From DASWJS01 sp036397035 (lineage in GTDB: Bacteria; Actinomycetota; AC-67), in the NCBI GenBank assembly GCA_036397035.1, contig DASWJS010000007.1:124001-188000 (forward strand): a stretch of DNA of 64,000 bases. Direction: 5' to 3'. A program made the translations under genes and the position numbers. The notes beneath the pieces are model-generated. The model had not been told where the DNA came from and did not search any database. It saw only the letters and a program-made list of their open reading frames with translations. Of the stretch, positions 30,017-38,816 are shown in pieces (the stretch's first letter is position 1; the number at the start of each line of letters is the position of its first letter).

Positions 30017-31336
30017 ATGGCCGGGATCCGACGCCGCTCGGACCCGGCCGAAGCCGGGGGCCCGGCGTACGCCGGCCCCCCGCGGCGTCGCTACCCTTCG
30101 GTGACCGTGTCCCTGCGCCTCAAGCCGGACCTCTCGGCGTCGCCGTTGCGACGCCGAGAGTTCCGCCTCTACTTCATCGGGAACCTCACCTCCAACGTCG
30201 GGTCCTGGATCAGCAACGTCGCCTTCGCCGTCTACATCCACGACCTCACCGGGTCCTCGTTCTGGGTGGGCATGGTCGGGCTGTCGCTGTTCGTGCCGAC
30301 GCTGCTGTTCGCGCTGCCCGCCGGCGCGCTCGCCGACCGCTTCGACCGCCTGCGCCTGCTGCGAAGCGCGCAGATCCTCATGGCGACGCTCGCCGGCATG
30401 CTCACGATCGCGGTCGCGACCGGCAACGCGACGCGCGAGCTGGTCGTGCTCGCGGCGGCCGGCATCGGCGTCGGCATCAGCGTCGGGATCCCGGTGATGC
30501 AAGCCCTCATCCCGACGCTGGTCCCGCACGAGGAGATGGGGGACGCGATCCGCCTCAACGCGCTGACCTTCAACGTCGCCCGCGTGCTCGGCCCGACGCT
30601 CGCGGCGCTCGTGCTGGGCACGCTCGGCCCCGCATGGGCGTTCGGCATCAACGCGGTGTCGTTCGCCGCGATCGTGGCGGCGCTGACGATGATCGGGCGG
30701 GTGCCGTACCCGCGCGTCGCGGACCGCTCGCCCGGGCCGATCCGGGAAGGCATCGCGTACGCCTGGCGTCACCTGCGCACGCGCTGGATGCTGCTGTCGA
30801 TTGTGGCGATCGGAATCGCGCTGGACCCGATCGTGACGCTGGCGCCTGCGATCTCGGCGCGGCTGGGCGTGGCCGGCGGCGGCGCCGGCTACGTGGTCGG
30901 GTCCTGGGGAGCGGGTGCCGTCGTCACGATCCTGGTCGGCCGCCGCTTGATCGTCGTCGCGACCGAGCGGGGACTCGGTTGGATCGCGCTCGTGGTGCTC
31001 TTCGCCGGCGTGTCGATCGTTGGACTGGCGCCGGCGTTCCCGGTCGTGCTCCTGGGCGGGCTCGTCGCCGGCGGCGGGTACATCGTGGCGACGATGGCGT
31101 TCACCACCGTTATCCAAGCCGACGTGCCCGAGTCGCTGCGCGGGCGCGTGAGCGCGTTGTGGAGCCTCGCGTTCCTCGGCCCGCGCGCGTTCGCCTCGGT
31201 CGGCGTCGGCGCGCTCGCGGACGCGGCGGGAACGCGCGTCTCCTCGCTGTCGTTCGCGGTGGTCGCCCTCGGCGCCGCCGTCTTGCTCCGTCACGTCTCG
31301 CCTCCGCACGCCGAGCCGGTCTCGCCTCCTGCCTGA
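30017..31336 (+). CDS. MFS exporter (DHA3/EntS-like)
   Basis: A major-facilitator transporter of up to 439 residues with about 12 hydrophobic helices. It shows the DHA3-like start LRRREFRLYFIGNLTSNVGSWIS, motif A as ALADRFDRLRLL, and LRGRVSALWSLAFLGPRAFAS in the second half. The first 28 codons are Arg/Pro-rich and contain a GC hairpin near 30060-30080, so the GTG at 30101 is a likely true start. It follows whiB7 by 4 bp; in mycobacteria the Tap efflux pump is a WhiB7 target. Drug export is therefore likely, substrates unknown. Confidence 0.82.
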   Translation: MAGIRRRSDPAEAGGPAYAGPPRRRYPSVTVSLRLKPDLSASPLRRREFRLYFIGNLTSNVGSWISNVAFAVYIHDLTGSSFWVGMVGLSLFVPTLLFALPAGALADRFDRLRLLRSAQILMATLAGMLTIAVATGNATRELVVLAAAGIGVGISVGIPVMQALIPTLVPHEEMGDAIRLNALTFNVARVLGPTLAALVLGTLGPAWAFGINAVSFAAIVAALTMIGRVPYPRVADRSPGPIREGIAYAWRHLRTRWMLLSIVAIGIALDPIVTLAPAISARLGVAGGGAGYVVGSWGAGAVVTILVGRRLIVVATERGLGWIALVVLFAGVSIVGLAPAFPVVLLGGLVAGGGYIVATMAFTTVIQADVPESLRGRVSALWSLAFLGPRAFASVGVGALADAAGTRVSSLSFAVVALGAAVLLRHVSPPHAEPVSPPA

Positions 31337-31410
31337 CGGCTCGCCCGAACCGGCAATGCCGCGCGGGCGGCGCCGGGCTGCACAGCGCCCGACGCCCTAG
31401 GCTTGGCGTC

Positions 31411-32487
31411 ATGACGCGAAGGCAGGTCCGTGCCGGCTTCGTCGCCGTCACGATCGCCGGGCTCGTGGCGATCGCGGTCGCCTCGACGCGTGTGGACTCC
31501 TTGCAGGGCCCGATCCCCGGCCCGCTCACCGGCGACGACGTCGCGGGGCGTGCGGCGCCGGACTTCACCGGGATCGAGGAGTGGCTGAACGGCGGGCCCG
31601 TGTCGATCGAGGACCTTCGCGGCTCGGTCGTGCTGGTCGACTTCTGGACGTACTCGTGCGTGAACTGCGTCCGCACGTTCCCGCACTTGCGCGCGCTGTA
31701 CGCGGCGTATCACCCGTTCGGCGTCGAGATCGTCGGGGTGCACTCGCCGGAGTTCGCCTTCGAGCGCGAGATCGACAACGTCCAAGCCGCGATCGAGCGC
31801 CACGGTCTGCCCTACCCGGTCGCGCTCGACAACGACATGGAAACGTGGCGCGCGTACGCCAACCGCTACTGGCCGCACGTGTACGTGATCGACGCCGAGG
31901 GCGTGATCCGCTACCACCACATCGGCGAGGGCGGGGAGGAGCAGCTCCAGGCGCAGGTCCGGACGCTGCTGGCCGAGGCGGGCCGTTCTCTCCCCGCCGA
32001 GATCGCGTTCGCACCCGGCGGACCGAGCCGCGGGATCACCCCGGAGATCTACACCGGGCCCAAGCGCGGGATCATCCAGGACTCGCTGGCGAACGACGAG
32101 GGGTGGCACCCGGCAGAGCCGTTCGCCTACGCCGAGGCGGGGGAGTCCGAGGTCCGCGCGGCCGGCACCGGCGGGCGCTTCTTCCTGGAAGGAACGTGGG
32201 AAGCGGGCGAGGAATTCGTTCGAGCCGTCGGCGGCTCGACCGCGGTGGTCCTTCCGTTCCACGCGCGCGACGTGTTCTTCGTCGGCGACGGCGACGCGAC
32301 GGTCCGCGTGCTGCTCGACGGCCGGCCGATCCCGGCCGGGGCCCGCGGCGACGACGTCACGGGCGAGCTGATCGCGGTCGATCACGCCGACCTGTACGGC
32401 GCGATCCGGCTCGCGCGCCCCGAGACCCACGTCCTGCGCCTGGAGGTCGAGCCGGGCTTTCGGATCTACTCGTTCACCTTCGGATGA
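31411..32487 (+). CDS. Membrane-anchored thioredoxin-like (redoxin/DipZ-type) protein
   Basis: A 358-residue protein with an N-terminal membrane anchor (residues 8-25), a thioredoxin-like domain at about 48-190 with active site CVNC in WTYSCVNCVRTFPHLRALY, and a beta-sandwich C-terminal domain (RFFLEGTWEAGEEFV, IYSFTFG) like that of DipZ/CcdA fusion proteins. It probably works outside the membrane in thiol-disulfide exchange. The last 14 bp overlap the convergent SpoIID gene. Confidence 0.82.
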   Translation: MTRRQVRAGFVAVTIAGLVAIAVASTRVDSLQGPIPGPLTGDDVAGRAAPDFTGIEEWLNGGPVSIEDLRGSVVLVDFWTYSCVNCVRTFPHLRALYAAYHPFGVEIVGVHSPEFAFEREIDNVQAAIERHGLPYPVALDNDMETWRAYANRYWPHVYVIDAEGVIRYHHIGEGGEEQLQAQVRTLLAEAGRSLPAEIAFAPGGPSRGITPEIYTGPKRGIIQDSLANDEGWHPAEPFAYAEAGESEVRAAGTGGRFFLEGTWEAGEEFVRAVGGSTAVVLPFHARDVFFVGDGDATVRVLLDGRPIPAGARGDDVTGELIAVDHADLYGAIRLARPETHVLRLEVEPGFRIYSFTFG

Positions 32488-34132
32488 GCAGCTTCGTGAT
32501 CATCTGCGCACCGAACCAGATCATCGCCAGGACGAGCGCCGCGAGCCCGGCCGCGACGAGCCAGAACGGCACCGTGCCGGCGTCGCCCGGCAGCGGCCCG
32601 CCGCCGCCGGTGACGGTCAGGGCGATCGGGCGGCTCCGGACGAAGTCGAACCCGTCCGAGGCCTCGATGACGAGCCGGTAGGAACCGGGCCCGAGGTCCG
32701 TCCCGTCCCCGGCCGCGAGCGGCACGCGCAGCCGCACGATGCCGCCTTCGAACGAGGCGTCCTCGACCGGCGCCGGCAGCGGCGTCTCGCCGGAGACCCG
32801 GATCGTGACGCGCGCGTCGTCGGAGAGCCGGAACCGCACGACCGCCGGGGTCCCGGCCGCGGTCGTGATCGCGGACGTTCGCGGCTCGACACTGAGCACC
32901 GCGCGCGTGTCGGGTCCGCGGCCGCGCTCGATCGTGAGCCCCTTGCCGCCCGTGACCTCGAACGCGTCGCCGGGACCGAGCGTGCCGCCGGTCCCGGTTC
33001 TGATCGTGGCGTCTCCTTCGATCCCGATGCGCACGCTGCGCAGGCTTTCCGCGGCGAGCACGCGCAAGCTCGCCGGCTCCCGCACGCGGTCGATCGACGC
33101 GCGGTAGTAGTGGCGCAAGATCGCCCGTGTGCTCCGCCCGCGGTCGGCCAGACGCTTCGCGCCCCACTGCGACATCCCGACGAAGTGACCCCAGCCGCGG
33201 CCGCGCAGCTCGATCCGGTTGCCGGCCGTGACCGCCGTGAAGCTCGTCGACGGGACGGTCTGGGGGAGCGGGGTACCTTCCTGCGAGCCGTTCTGGCTCG
33301 GGTAGCGGCGCGAGAAGCACGGCGCGCTCGTGTTGAACGCGGCGGTGAGCGTGGATTTGTCCACGCGTCGTCTCGTACGAGTCCCGCGGACGACGACCAC
33401 GTCGCCGTCGTCGCCGACGCGCTCGACGCGCCCGCCCGGCCACAGGCCCGCCCGGCGAAGGATCGCCTCGAAGTCCCGGCGCGGGAATCGCGCGGTCCAG
33501 TGCCCGAGCGGCGTGTCGCCGTCCTCACCGCTCGCGCGTCGCAGGTACGGTTGCGGCGTGCCGCCCTGGAAGGCCCGTCGCGTATGGCCGTCCGAGGTCG
33601 AGAAGTAGAACGCTTGCACGACGCTCCCGTTGCGGGTGAGCACCTGTCCGCTCGTGCCGCGTACCGCCGCCGTCCACCGGTCGCCGAACGGACCCAGCTC
33701 GATCGTCGCGCCGCGATACACCTGACACCGATCGGTCGCGCAGATGTCGTACGAGCCGCCGCCGGACTGGCGGTACGCGTGCAGGGCGTAGGACCGAGCG
33801 GCGATCACCTGCGCGCGCAGCGCGGCGACCGGCCAGGTAAGCGGCACTTCGGCGATCCCGGCCAGGTAGTCGGCGAACGACAGCGTGTTCACGATGCTGA
33901 TCGAGCCGTCGTCCTCCAGCCGCAACTGAATCGACCCGCGATACTTCGCACGGAGCGGGGAGCGGTGCCGGAAGCGAGGGCAAGCATCCTCGTTCACCGG
34001 ATACCGGCCCTCGACGGTGAACACGGCCTCGCTCGTACCGCGAAAGGTGATGCGGTCGATCGTCTTGGCCGACGCGGCGGGGGCGGGCAGCAGGGCGGCG
34101 CTCAGCGCGAGCGTCCACAGGAACCGGCGCAC
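32474..34132 (-). CDS. SpoIID/LytB-domain cell-wall protein
   Basis: A 552-residue exported protein with signal peptide (APAASA-K). The SpoIID domain spans about 55-350: VNTLSFADYLAGIAEVPLTWPVAALRAQVIAARSYAL near the start and GRGWGHFVGMSQWGAKRLADRG near the end. About 150 residues of beta-rich sequence follow, then a transmembrane helix (FWLVAAGLAALVLAMIWFGA) and a short tail. SpoIID-like proteins are lytic transglycosylases acting on glycan stripped of peptides; non-sporulating actinobacteria carry them for wall remodelling. Confidence 0.83.
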   Translation of the reverse strand: MRRFLWTLALSAALLPAPAASAKTIDRITFRGTSEAVFTVEGRYPVNEDACPRFRHRSPLRAKYRGSIQLRLEDDGSISIVNTLSFADYLAGIAEVPLTWPVAALRAQVIAARSYALHAYRQSGGGSYDICATDRCQVYRGATIELGPFGDRWTAAVRGTSGQVLTRNGSVVQAFYFSTSDGHTRRAFQGGTPQPYLRRASGEDGDTPLGHWTARFPRRDFEAILRRAGLWPGGRVERVGDDGDVVVVRGTRTRRRVDKSTLTAAFNTSAPCFSRRYPSQNGSQEGTPLPQTVPSTSFTAVTAGNRIELRGRGWGHFVGMSQWGAKRLADRGRSTRAILRHYYRASIDRVREPASLRVLAAESLRSVRIGIEGDATIRTGTGGTLGPGDAFEVTGGKGLTIERGRGPDTRAVLSVEPRTSAITTAAGTPAVVRFRLSDDARVTIRVSGETPLPAPVEDASFEGGIVRLRVPLAAGDGTDLGPGSYRLVIEASDGFDFVRSRPIALTVTGGGGPLPGDAGTVPFWLVAAGLAALVLAMIWFGAQMITKLLIRR

Positions 34133-34166
34133 GGGCGAAGCCTAACGGAACGAAGGGCGCGTCTCG

Positions 34167-34823
34167 TTACTGACCGAGCAGCTCCTGGATCTCCTCGGGA
34201 AGCGGAGGAGACGGTGGCGGACCCGACGGCGTCTCGCCGTGCGACAGGTCGTCCGCCGCTCGGTCTGCATAGATCAACAAGTTGCGGTCCGAGGGCTCGC
34301 CCTCGTCTTCCACGTCGCGCGCGGAGTCCTCGATCTCGCCGAGCAGCTCGGCGCGCATCGCGTCGGCGGGTTCCAGCTCGCGAACGATCTCGTAGACGTA
34401 CAGCAGCGCTTGAAGGCGCGGTCCCGGCTCGATCACCAATCGCGCTCGCTCGAGCTGGAGGTCCGCCGTCTCGTGCAGCGTCGCGCGACTTCCGGCGACC
34501 ACGGTCACGACGACGGCGATGAGCGCGAACGACGCGACGAGCGGCGCATGCCACCGCAACTCCGGCTGACGCAGGGTGGGCAGGTCTGCGGACTCGGGAC
34601 GCTCGTCGGAGCCGGCGTCGACCGCCACCGTCTGGCTCACCGACTGGATCACCTCGACCAGCTCTTCGCGCTGGAGGTCGATCAGCCGGAGCGCCTCGCG
34701 GTCGTCGCCCTCGTCGGTGAGGCGCTTGACCTGCTCGATGGTCTCGTCGAGGTCGCTCTTCAGCGCCTCGATCCGGTCGTGAGCGCTCCGCAAGCCCGTG
34801 CTCGAATCGTCGCGAGCCTTCAT
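34167..34823 (-). CDS. Coiled-coil, single-span membrane protein of unknown function
   Basis: A 218-residue protein: a charged helical N-terminus (residues 10-65, DRIEALKSDLDETIEQVKRL and similar), one transmembrane helix near 93-110 (LVASFALIAVVVTVVAG), then an acidic, proline-ended outer part. The ATG at 34823 follows GGAGGGTG; a GTG one codon earlier is less favoured. No family recognised. It is separated by 34 bp from the SpoIID gene. Confidence 0.6.
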   Translation of the reverse strand: MKARDDSSTGLRSAHDRIEALKSDLDETIEQVKRLTDEGDDREALRLIDLQREELVEVIQSVSQTVAVDAGSDERPESADLPTLRQPELRWHAPLVASFALIAVVVTVVAGSRATLHETADLQLERARLVIEPGPRLQALLYVYEIVRELEPADAMRAELLGEIEDSARDVEDEGEPSDRNLLIYADRAADDLSHGETPSGPPPSPPLPEEIQELLGQ

Positions 34824-34944
34824 CACACCCTCCGCGAGAGCCCCCGGCTTTCTTCCGGAGGTTCCGGTTCGTACAGGTTGAGGTTCGACGCCTGGCCCGC
34901 GTTTCCTCTCGACGGCGCCCGGTTTGTTTCGTCAGGAGAACCTG

Positions 34945-35256
34945 TCAACCATCGACGGCGGCCGAGGCGACGCCGTCCTCGATCGTGAGCGCGATTCCGC
35001 AGGTCGGACAGGAGACCGAGGGCACGTCGCCGACCGCGAACCGCCATCGGCAGGACGGACAGGTGACCCAGTCGATTCCCGGGGGGTCTTCGGCGGGTGG
35101 GGGCGCGGCCGGCGCCCCGAAGCCGAAGTCCGGCGCGCCCTGCGGCAGGCCCTCGGGCTCGCGCACCGCATTGCGCGCGCCGCAGCGCGGGCACATGAAC
35201 TCGCCGGCGCCGGCGACTTCCAGCTCCACCCCGCAGCGTCCACATCGAACGAGCAT
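34945..35256 (-). CDS. Double zinc-ribbon protein
   Basis: A 103-residue protein with two zinc-ribbon modules: CGRCG ... CPRCG in the first 35 residues and CPSC ... CPTCG in the last 35, separated by a proline-rich linker. The ATG at 35256 starts right at the first ribbon. It may be an adaptor or nucleic-acid-binding protein; function unknown. Divergent from the CinA-like gene 41 bp away. Confidence 0.65.
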   Translation of the reverse strand: MLVRCGRCGVELEVAGAGEFMCPRCGARNAVREPEGLPQGAPDFGFGAPAAPPPAEDPPGIDWVTCPSCRWRFAVGDVPSVSCPTCGIALTIEDGVASAAVDG

Positions 35257-35297
35257 GGGCTCGATCGTACCGGGACGAGCACTATGCTTCATCGCCC

Positions 35298-36110
35298 ATG
35301 GACGTCGCGGTCGTCGTCGTCGGCGACGAGATCCTGGCCGGACACGTGCGCGAGCGCAACGCGCACTTCATCGCCGAGCGCCTGCACGAGCACGGCCACG
35401 CGCTGCGCCGCGTCGTGGTCGTTCCCGACGACCCGGCCGAGATCGCCGGCGAGGTCCGTGTCTCTCGCTCGCTCGCGTGGATGGTCGTCGTGTGCGGCGG
35501 GCTCGGACCCACCCACGACGACCGGACGATGGAAGGCGTCGCGCTCGCGCTCGGCCGGCCGCTCGCGATCTGTGATGCGCTCGCCGAGCGCATCGACGCG
35601 CTGGTGAGCGAAATCGGCGCCGCGGGCTTCGGGGGCGAGGAATTCGGCGCCGGCGGTTTGCGCAAGATGGCGATGGCGCCGGCCGGCGCCGAGATGCTGG
35701 AGACGCCGAGCGGCGTGCTCCCGGCGGTGGTCGTGGAGGAGGGCCCCGGGCCGGTCGTGATCCTGCCGGGTCCGCCGCGGGCGCTTCAGCTCGTGTGGGC
35801 CGAAGCGGTGGAGGATCGCTATCTGCGAGGCACGGGCGCCGAGCTGCTCACCGTCGAGGTCGCGCACCCCTACCCCGAGTCGACCGTCGCCGAGCTGCTC
35901 AAGGATCTGCAGGAGCGCTACCCCGGCACCTCGATCGGCTCCTACCCGCAGCGCGAGCGCAGTCTCGTGCGCATCAAGGGACCGCACGAGGACGTGAGCG
36001 CCGTGGAGCGATCGGTGCGCGAGCATCTCGCCGCGCTCGACGAGTCCGAGGCCGGCCGGCGCTTTCGCGCGTTCGTCGACGAGCGTCGCGCGAAGCTGCC
36101 GCCGGTCTGA
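35298..36110 (+). CDS. CinA N-terminal/molybdopterin-binding-domain protein
   Basis: A 270-residue protein with VVVVGDEILAGHVRERNAHFIAERLHEHG, VCGGLGPTHDDRTMEGVA and a GPVVILPGPPRALQLVW loop, diagnostic of the MoaB/CinA-N fold. It lacks the C-terminal amidohydrolase part of full CinA, so it belongs to the short CinA-like group linked in other bacteria to ADP-ribose pyrophosphatase or nicotinamide recycling. A strong terminator follows. Confidence 0.82.
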   Translation: MDVAVVVVGDEILAGHVRERNAHFIAERLHEHGHALRRVVVVPDDPAEIAGEVRVSRSLAWMVVVCGGLGPTHDDRTMEGVALALGRPLAICDALAERIDALVSEIGAAGFGGEEFGAGGLRKMAMAPAGAEMLETPSGVLPAVVVEEGPGPVVILPGPPRALQLVWAEAVEDRYLRGTGAELLTVEVAHPYPESTVAELLKDLQERYPGTSIGSYPQRERSLVRIKGPHEDVSAVERSVREHLAALDESEAGRRFRAFVDERRAKLPPV

Positions 36111-36120
36111 CCGCCAACGC

Positions 36121-36148
36121 GAAAGGGCCGGGGGAAGCCGGCCCTTTC
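36121..36148. terminator. Bidirectional terminator
   Basis: Perfect 11-bp stem GAAAGGGCCGG/CCGGCCCTTTC with loop GGGAAG, placed between two convergent genes; the A/T edges can act in both directions. Confidence 0.85.
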
Positions 36149-36164
36149 GTCCGTGTGCCGCGCG

Positions 36165-36503
36165 TCAGGCGGCCTTCGGTGTGCGGCCCTCGAGGACGCG
36201 AGCCTCGTCGCGGCTCTTGCGTCCGTAGGCTTCGACGAGCCCGATGAACGAGTGGACCGCGTAGGTCATGCCGCCGACGATGAGACCCGTACCGACCGAG
36301 CCCATCCACGACGCCCGCACGGGAATACCCCATGCGGCGAAGACCGAGTAGTCCAGCGTGACCGTCGTCGCGACACCGAGCGCCAGGGTGATGAACGCGC
36401 GGACGTGCGACGGAAGCTCGCTGCCGGAGATGAAGCCGAGCAGCATGCCTACGAACTTCCACAACGCGAGCCCGAGTAGGGCAAGAATCGCGAAGTGATA
36501 CAC
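36165..36503 (-). CDS. Small integral membrane protein
   Basis: A 112-residue protein with three to four hydrophobic helices (FAILALLGLALWKFVGMLLGF, AFITLALGVATTVTL, GSVGTGLIVGGMTYAVHSFI) and a charged end. ATG preceded by AAGGAGGTG. No family recognised; composition is typical of host genes. Confidence 0.65.
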   Translation of the reverse strand: MYHFAILALLGLALWKFVGMLLGFISGSELPSHVRAFITLALGVATTVTLDYSVFAAWGIPVRASWMGSVGTGLIVGGMTYAVHSFIGLVEAYGRKSRDEARVLEGRTPKAA

Positions 36504-36619
36504 GTGACACCTCCTTCGTCTCTGGAACCTTGGACCACGCGAGGCTCCGGCGGGTTACATCGATGTCCTTCGGGCGCCGGTGGCTATGCTTTGCGCCTGT
36601 TCGAACGGAAGGGGACGGT

Positions 36620-37408
36620 GTGAGCAGCGAACCCGTGATCGTGACGCGGGACGAAGCCGTGGTCACGTTGACCTTGAATCGACCGGATGTCCGGAATGCC
36701 ATGTCGGTGGAGCTGACCGACGCGTTCGTGAGTGCCGTCGACGATCTGCGTGGAATGCCCGACGTGCGAGCCGTCGTCGTCACGGGCGCAGGGCCCGCGT
36801 TCTGCTCCGGCGGCGACCTGTCCTGGATCAGGCCCGGGCCGGGCGCGAGCGTCCCGGAGATGCGGGAGAAAATGCGCTCGTTCTACCCGAAGTTCCTCGC
36901 GGTGCGGTCGCTGGACGTGCCGGTGATCGCGGCGATCAACGGCCCGGCGGTCGGCGCCGGCCTCTGCCTGGCGCTCGCGTGCGACCTCCGGATCGCCGCC
37001 GAGGACGCGCGGCTGTCGGCGCCGTTCACGCGGCTCGGCATGCACCCCGGCATGGCCGCGAGCTACTTGCTGACGCGCCTGATCGGCACGGCCCGGGCGG
37101 CGGAGATGCTCTTCACCTCTCGCGCGCTGTCGGGGACCGAAGCCGCGTCGATCGGGCTGGTCAACCGGGCCGTCCCGGCTGCGGAGCTGATGGCGGAGGC
37201 GCGGGCGACGGCCACGGTGATCGCCGCCAATGCGCCGCTCGCCATGCGGCTGACCAAGCGCGCGATCTACCTGGCCGAGCGCGCCGACATGGAGACCATG
37301 CTGGAGTACGAAGGGCTGGCGCAGCCGGTGACGTTCGCCACCAAGGACTTGCTTGAGGGGCTCACGGCAGTTCGCGAGCGGCGCGACCCGCGCTTCGAGG
37401 GTTCCTAG
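36620..37408 (+). CDS. Crotonase-fold acyl-CoA enzyme
   Basis: A 262-residue enoyl-CoA hydratase/isomerase superfamily protein with LNRPDVRNAMS, the oxyanion segment AFCSGGDLSWIRPG and INGPAVGAGLCLALACDLRIAAEDA. The two catalytic glutamates of true hydratases are not present at the usual positions (GAGLCL and GMHPGMAAS replace them), so an isomerase, or a different reaction, is more likely. The GTG at 36620 follows GGAAGGGG. Convergent with a thioesterase gene (4-bp overlap). Confidence 0.8.
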   Translation: MSSEPVIVTRDEAVVTLTLNRPDVRNAMSVELTDAFVSAVDDLRGMPDVRAVVVTGAGPAFCSGGDLSWIRPGPGASVPEMREKMRSFYPKFLAVRSLDVPVIAAINGPAVGAGLCLALACDLRIAAEDARLSAPFTRLGMHPGMAASYLLTRLIGTARAAEMLFTSRALSGTEAASIGLVNRAVPAAELMAEARATATVIAANAPLAMRLTKRAIYLAERADMETMLEYEGLAQPVTFATKDLLEGLTAVRERRDPRFEGS

Positions 37409-37845
37409 CCGGGAGTCTCGGGGAGGCCGCGGCCGGGCTCCCAAACCATGAACGTGGCGCTCCCGCGGACCAGCAGGGCGCCCCCCGCGTCGGTGATCGC
37501 GCCCTCGCCGTATCCAACTCGCCCGCCGGAGGAAACCGCGTGCCCGGTCGCCACGATCGTGCCGTCGCTGACCGGACGGAGGTAGTTCAGGTGCAGCGCC
37601 GTCGTGACGTGCGTCGCTCCCATGCCCAGGCGCGTGCGCAGCGCGAGCCCGATCACGGAGTCAAGCAGCGCCGCGGCGACGCCTCCGTGCGCGATCCCTC
37701 CCGGGTTCAAGTGGTGGGCGGCGAGCTTCAAGCGAACGGTCCCGGTCCCCTCGTCCAGCGACACCAGCTCGATGCCGAACCATCCGGCGAAGGGCGCGTC
37801 TTGCAGCCGCGCACGGATCGCTGCGTCGAGATCGGGGTCCAGCAT
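37405..37845 (-). CDS. PaaI-type hotdog thioesterase
   Basis: A 146-residue hotdog protein: LNPGGIAHGGVAAALLDSVIGLAL (active-site HGG with an aspartate) and THVTTALHLNYLRPVSDGTIVATGHAV. It likely hydrolyses acyl-CoA esters. It overlaps the end of the crotonase gene by 4 bp on the opposite strand. Confidence 0.82.
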   Translation of the reverse strand: MLDPDLDAAIRARLQDAPFAGWFGIELVSLDEGTGTVRLKLAAHHLNPGGIAHGGVAAALLDSVIGLALRTRLGMGATHVTTALHLNYLRPVSDGTIVATGHAVSSGGRVGYGEGAITDAGGALLVRGSATFMVWEPGRGLPETPG

Positions 37846-37907
37846 GGCGCGGCTGATGGTACGCGACGCCCCGTCGTGCCGAGGGCGCGGCGTGGTGAGG
37901 AGGCGGC

Positions 37908-37985
37908 GTGCTGAGGGCGCGCGAACGCCCCGAACAACCGTTGGGGCCGCCGGTGCCTTCCCCTTTCACCGACGTTCTCTACTGA
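37908..37985 (+). CDS. Possible 25-residue peptide gene
   Basis: GTG 37908 is preceded at 4 bases by GAGGAGG, an excellent ribosome-binding site, and opens a short frame VLRARERPEQPLGPPVPSPF ending TDVLY. There is no transmembrane segment. It could be a leader peptide or a real small protein; nothing recognised. Confidence 0.3.
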   Translation: MLRARERPEQPLGPPVPSPFTDVLY

Positions 37986-38311
37986 GCCATCCGGGGCGTC
38001 GCGCGCGCCACGGTACGCACGGACGTACGGGCTGTCAACAGCGGCAAAACGCCAGGTGGACCCGCGTTTCCGCTGGTCAGAGGGGGTTTCGGCGCGGGGA
38101 GAGTGAGAAGGATCGCAAGGGTTCTTCCCGCACGCTCGCGCGCGGCGCGCGCGCGGACTCGTCGATCGTTACGATTCGCGAACAACCCGAACGCGATCTA
38201 GCAGAAATCGGGATCGAACACCGCCGGTCGTCGAGCAGAACCGAACGGCCCACTTTATCGTTCTTCCAAGTGAGCATCGGGCCCCTCCCGGCCCCCGTCT
38301 TTGGAGCAACG
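37986..38311. other. Intergenic DNA before the metallopeptidase gene, no gene seen
   Basis: Open frames here are Arg-rich and lack protein character. A run in which 38312 is read as an internal codon of one long frame is not believable. Only the TTGGAG site before 38312 is notable. Confidence 0.4.
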
Positions 38312-38809
38312 GTGAAGTTGAAAGTAGAGGTCGTGCGGAGCCCCCGTCGCAGCAAGACGGTCGAGGCAACCAAGGAAGGCAACAAGGTCGTCGTCCGGCT
38401 GCCGGCGACGATGACGCGGAGCGAGGCCAACCGCTGGGTTCGGGAGATGGTGCACCGCGTCGAACAGGGCGAGCGCGTTCGCAAGCTCAACGACGACAAG
38501 GCGCTGGAGCGCCGGGCCCGCCAGCTCCACGAGCGTTACTTCGACGGCAGGCCCGCACTCAAGAGCATCCGCTACGTGGGCAACCACCGCGATCGGTTCG
38601 GGTCCTGCACCCCCGAGGACCGCACGATCCGGCTCTCTCACGTCCTTGCCGAGTATCCCGACTGGGTTCGCGACTACGTGATCGTCCACGAACTGGCGCA
38701 CCTGCGGGTCCCCGACCACTCGGACTATTTCTGGCAGCTTGTGCGCCGCTACCCGCACGCCGAGCGCGCGCGTGGTTTCCTGCTCGCCAAGGGCATGGAC
38801 GAGTCCTGA
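38312..38809 (+). CDS. YgjP/DUF45-type zinc metallopeptidase
   Basis: A 165-residue protein with the zinc motif HELAHL (HExxH) followed by HSDYFW at the usual distance, preceded by GSCTPEDRTIRLS and YPDWVRDYVIVHELAHL. This is the C-terminal metallopeptidase core of YgjP/DUF45 proteins, whose substrates are unknown. The GTG at 38312 with GGAG upstream is chosen; the longer continuous frame upstream is antisense to the thioesterase gene. Confidence 0.82.
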   Translation: MKLKVEVVRSPRRSKTVEATKEGNKVVVRLPATMTRSEANRWVREMVHRVEQGERVRKLNDDKALERRARQLHERYFDGRPALKSIRYVGNHRDRFGSCTPEDRTIRLSHVLAEYPDWVRDYVIVHELAHLRVPDHSDYFWQLVRRYPHAERARGFLLAKGMDES

Positions 38810-38816
38810 GCCCGGC

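Noticed and set aside
37604..38809. One long frame fusing unrelated sequence to the metallopeptidase
   Set aside because: The upstream part is antisense to the thioesterase and intergenic DNA; the GTG at 38312 with GGAG gives the right domain start.
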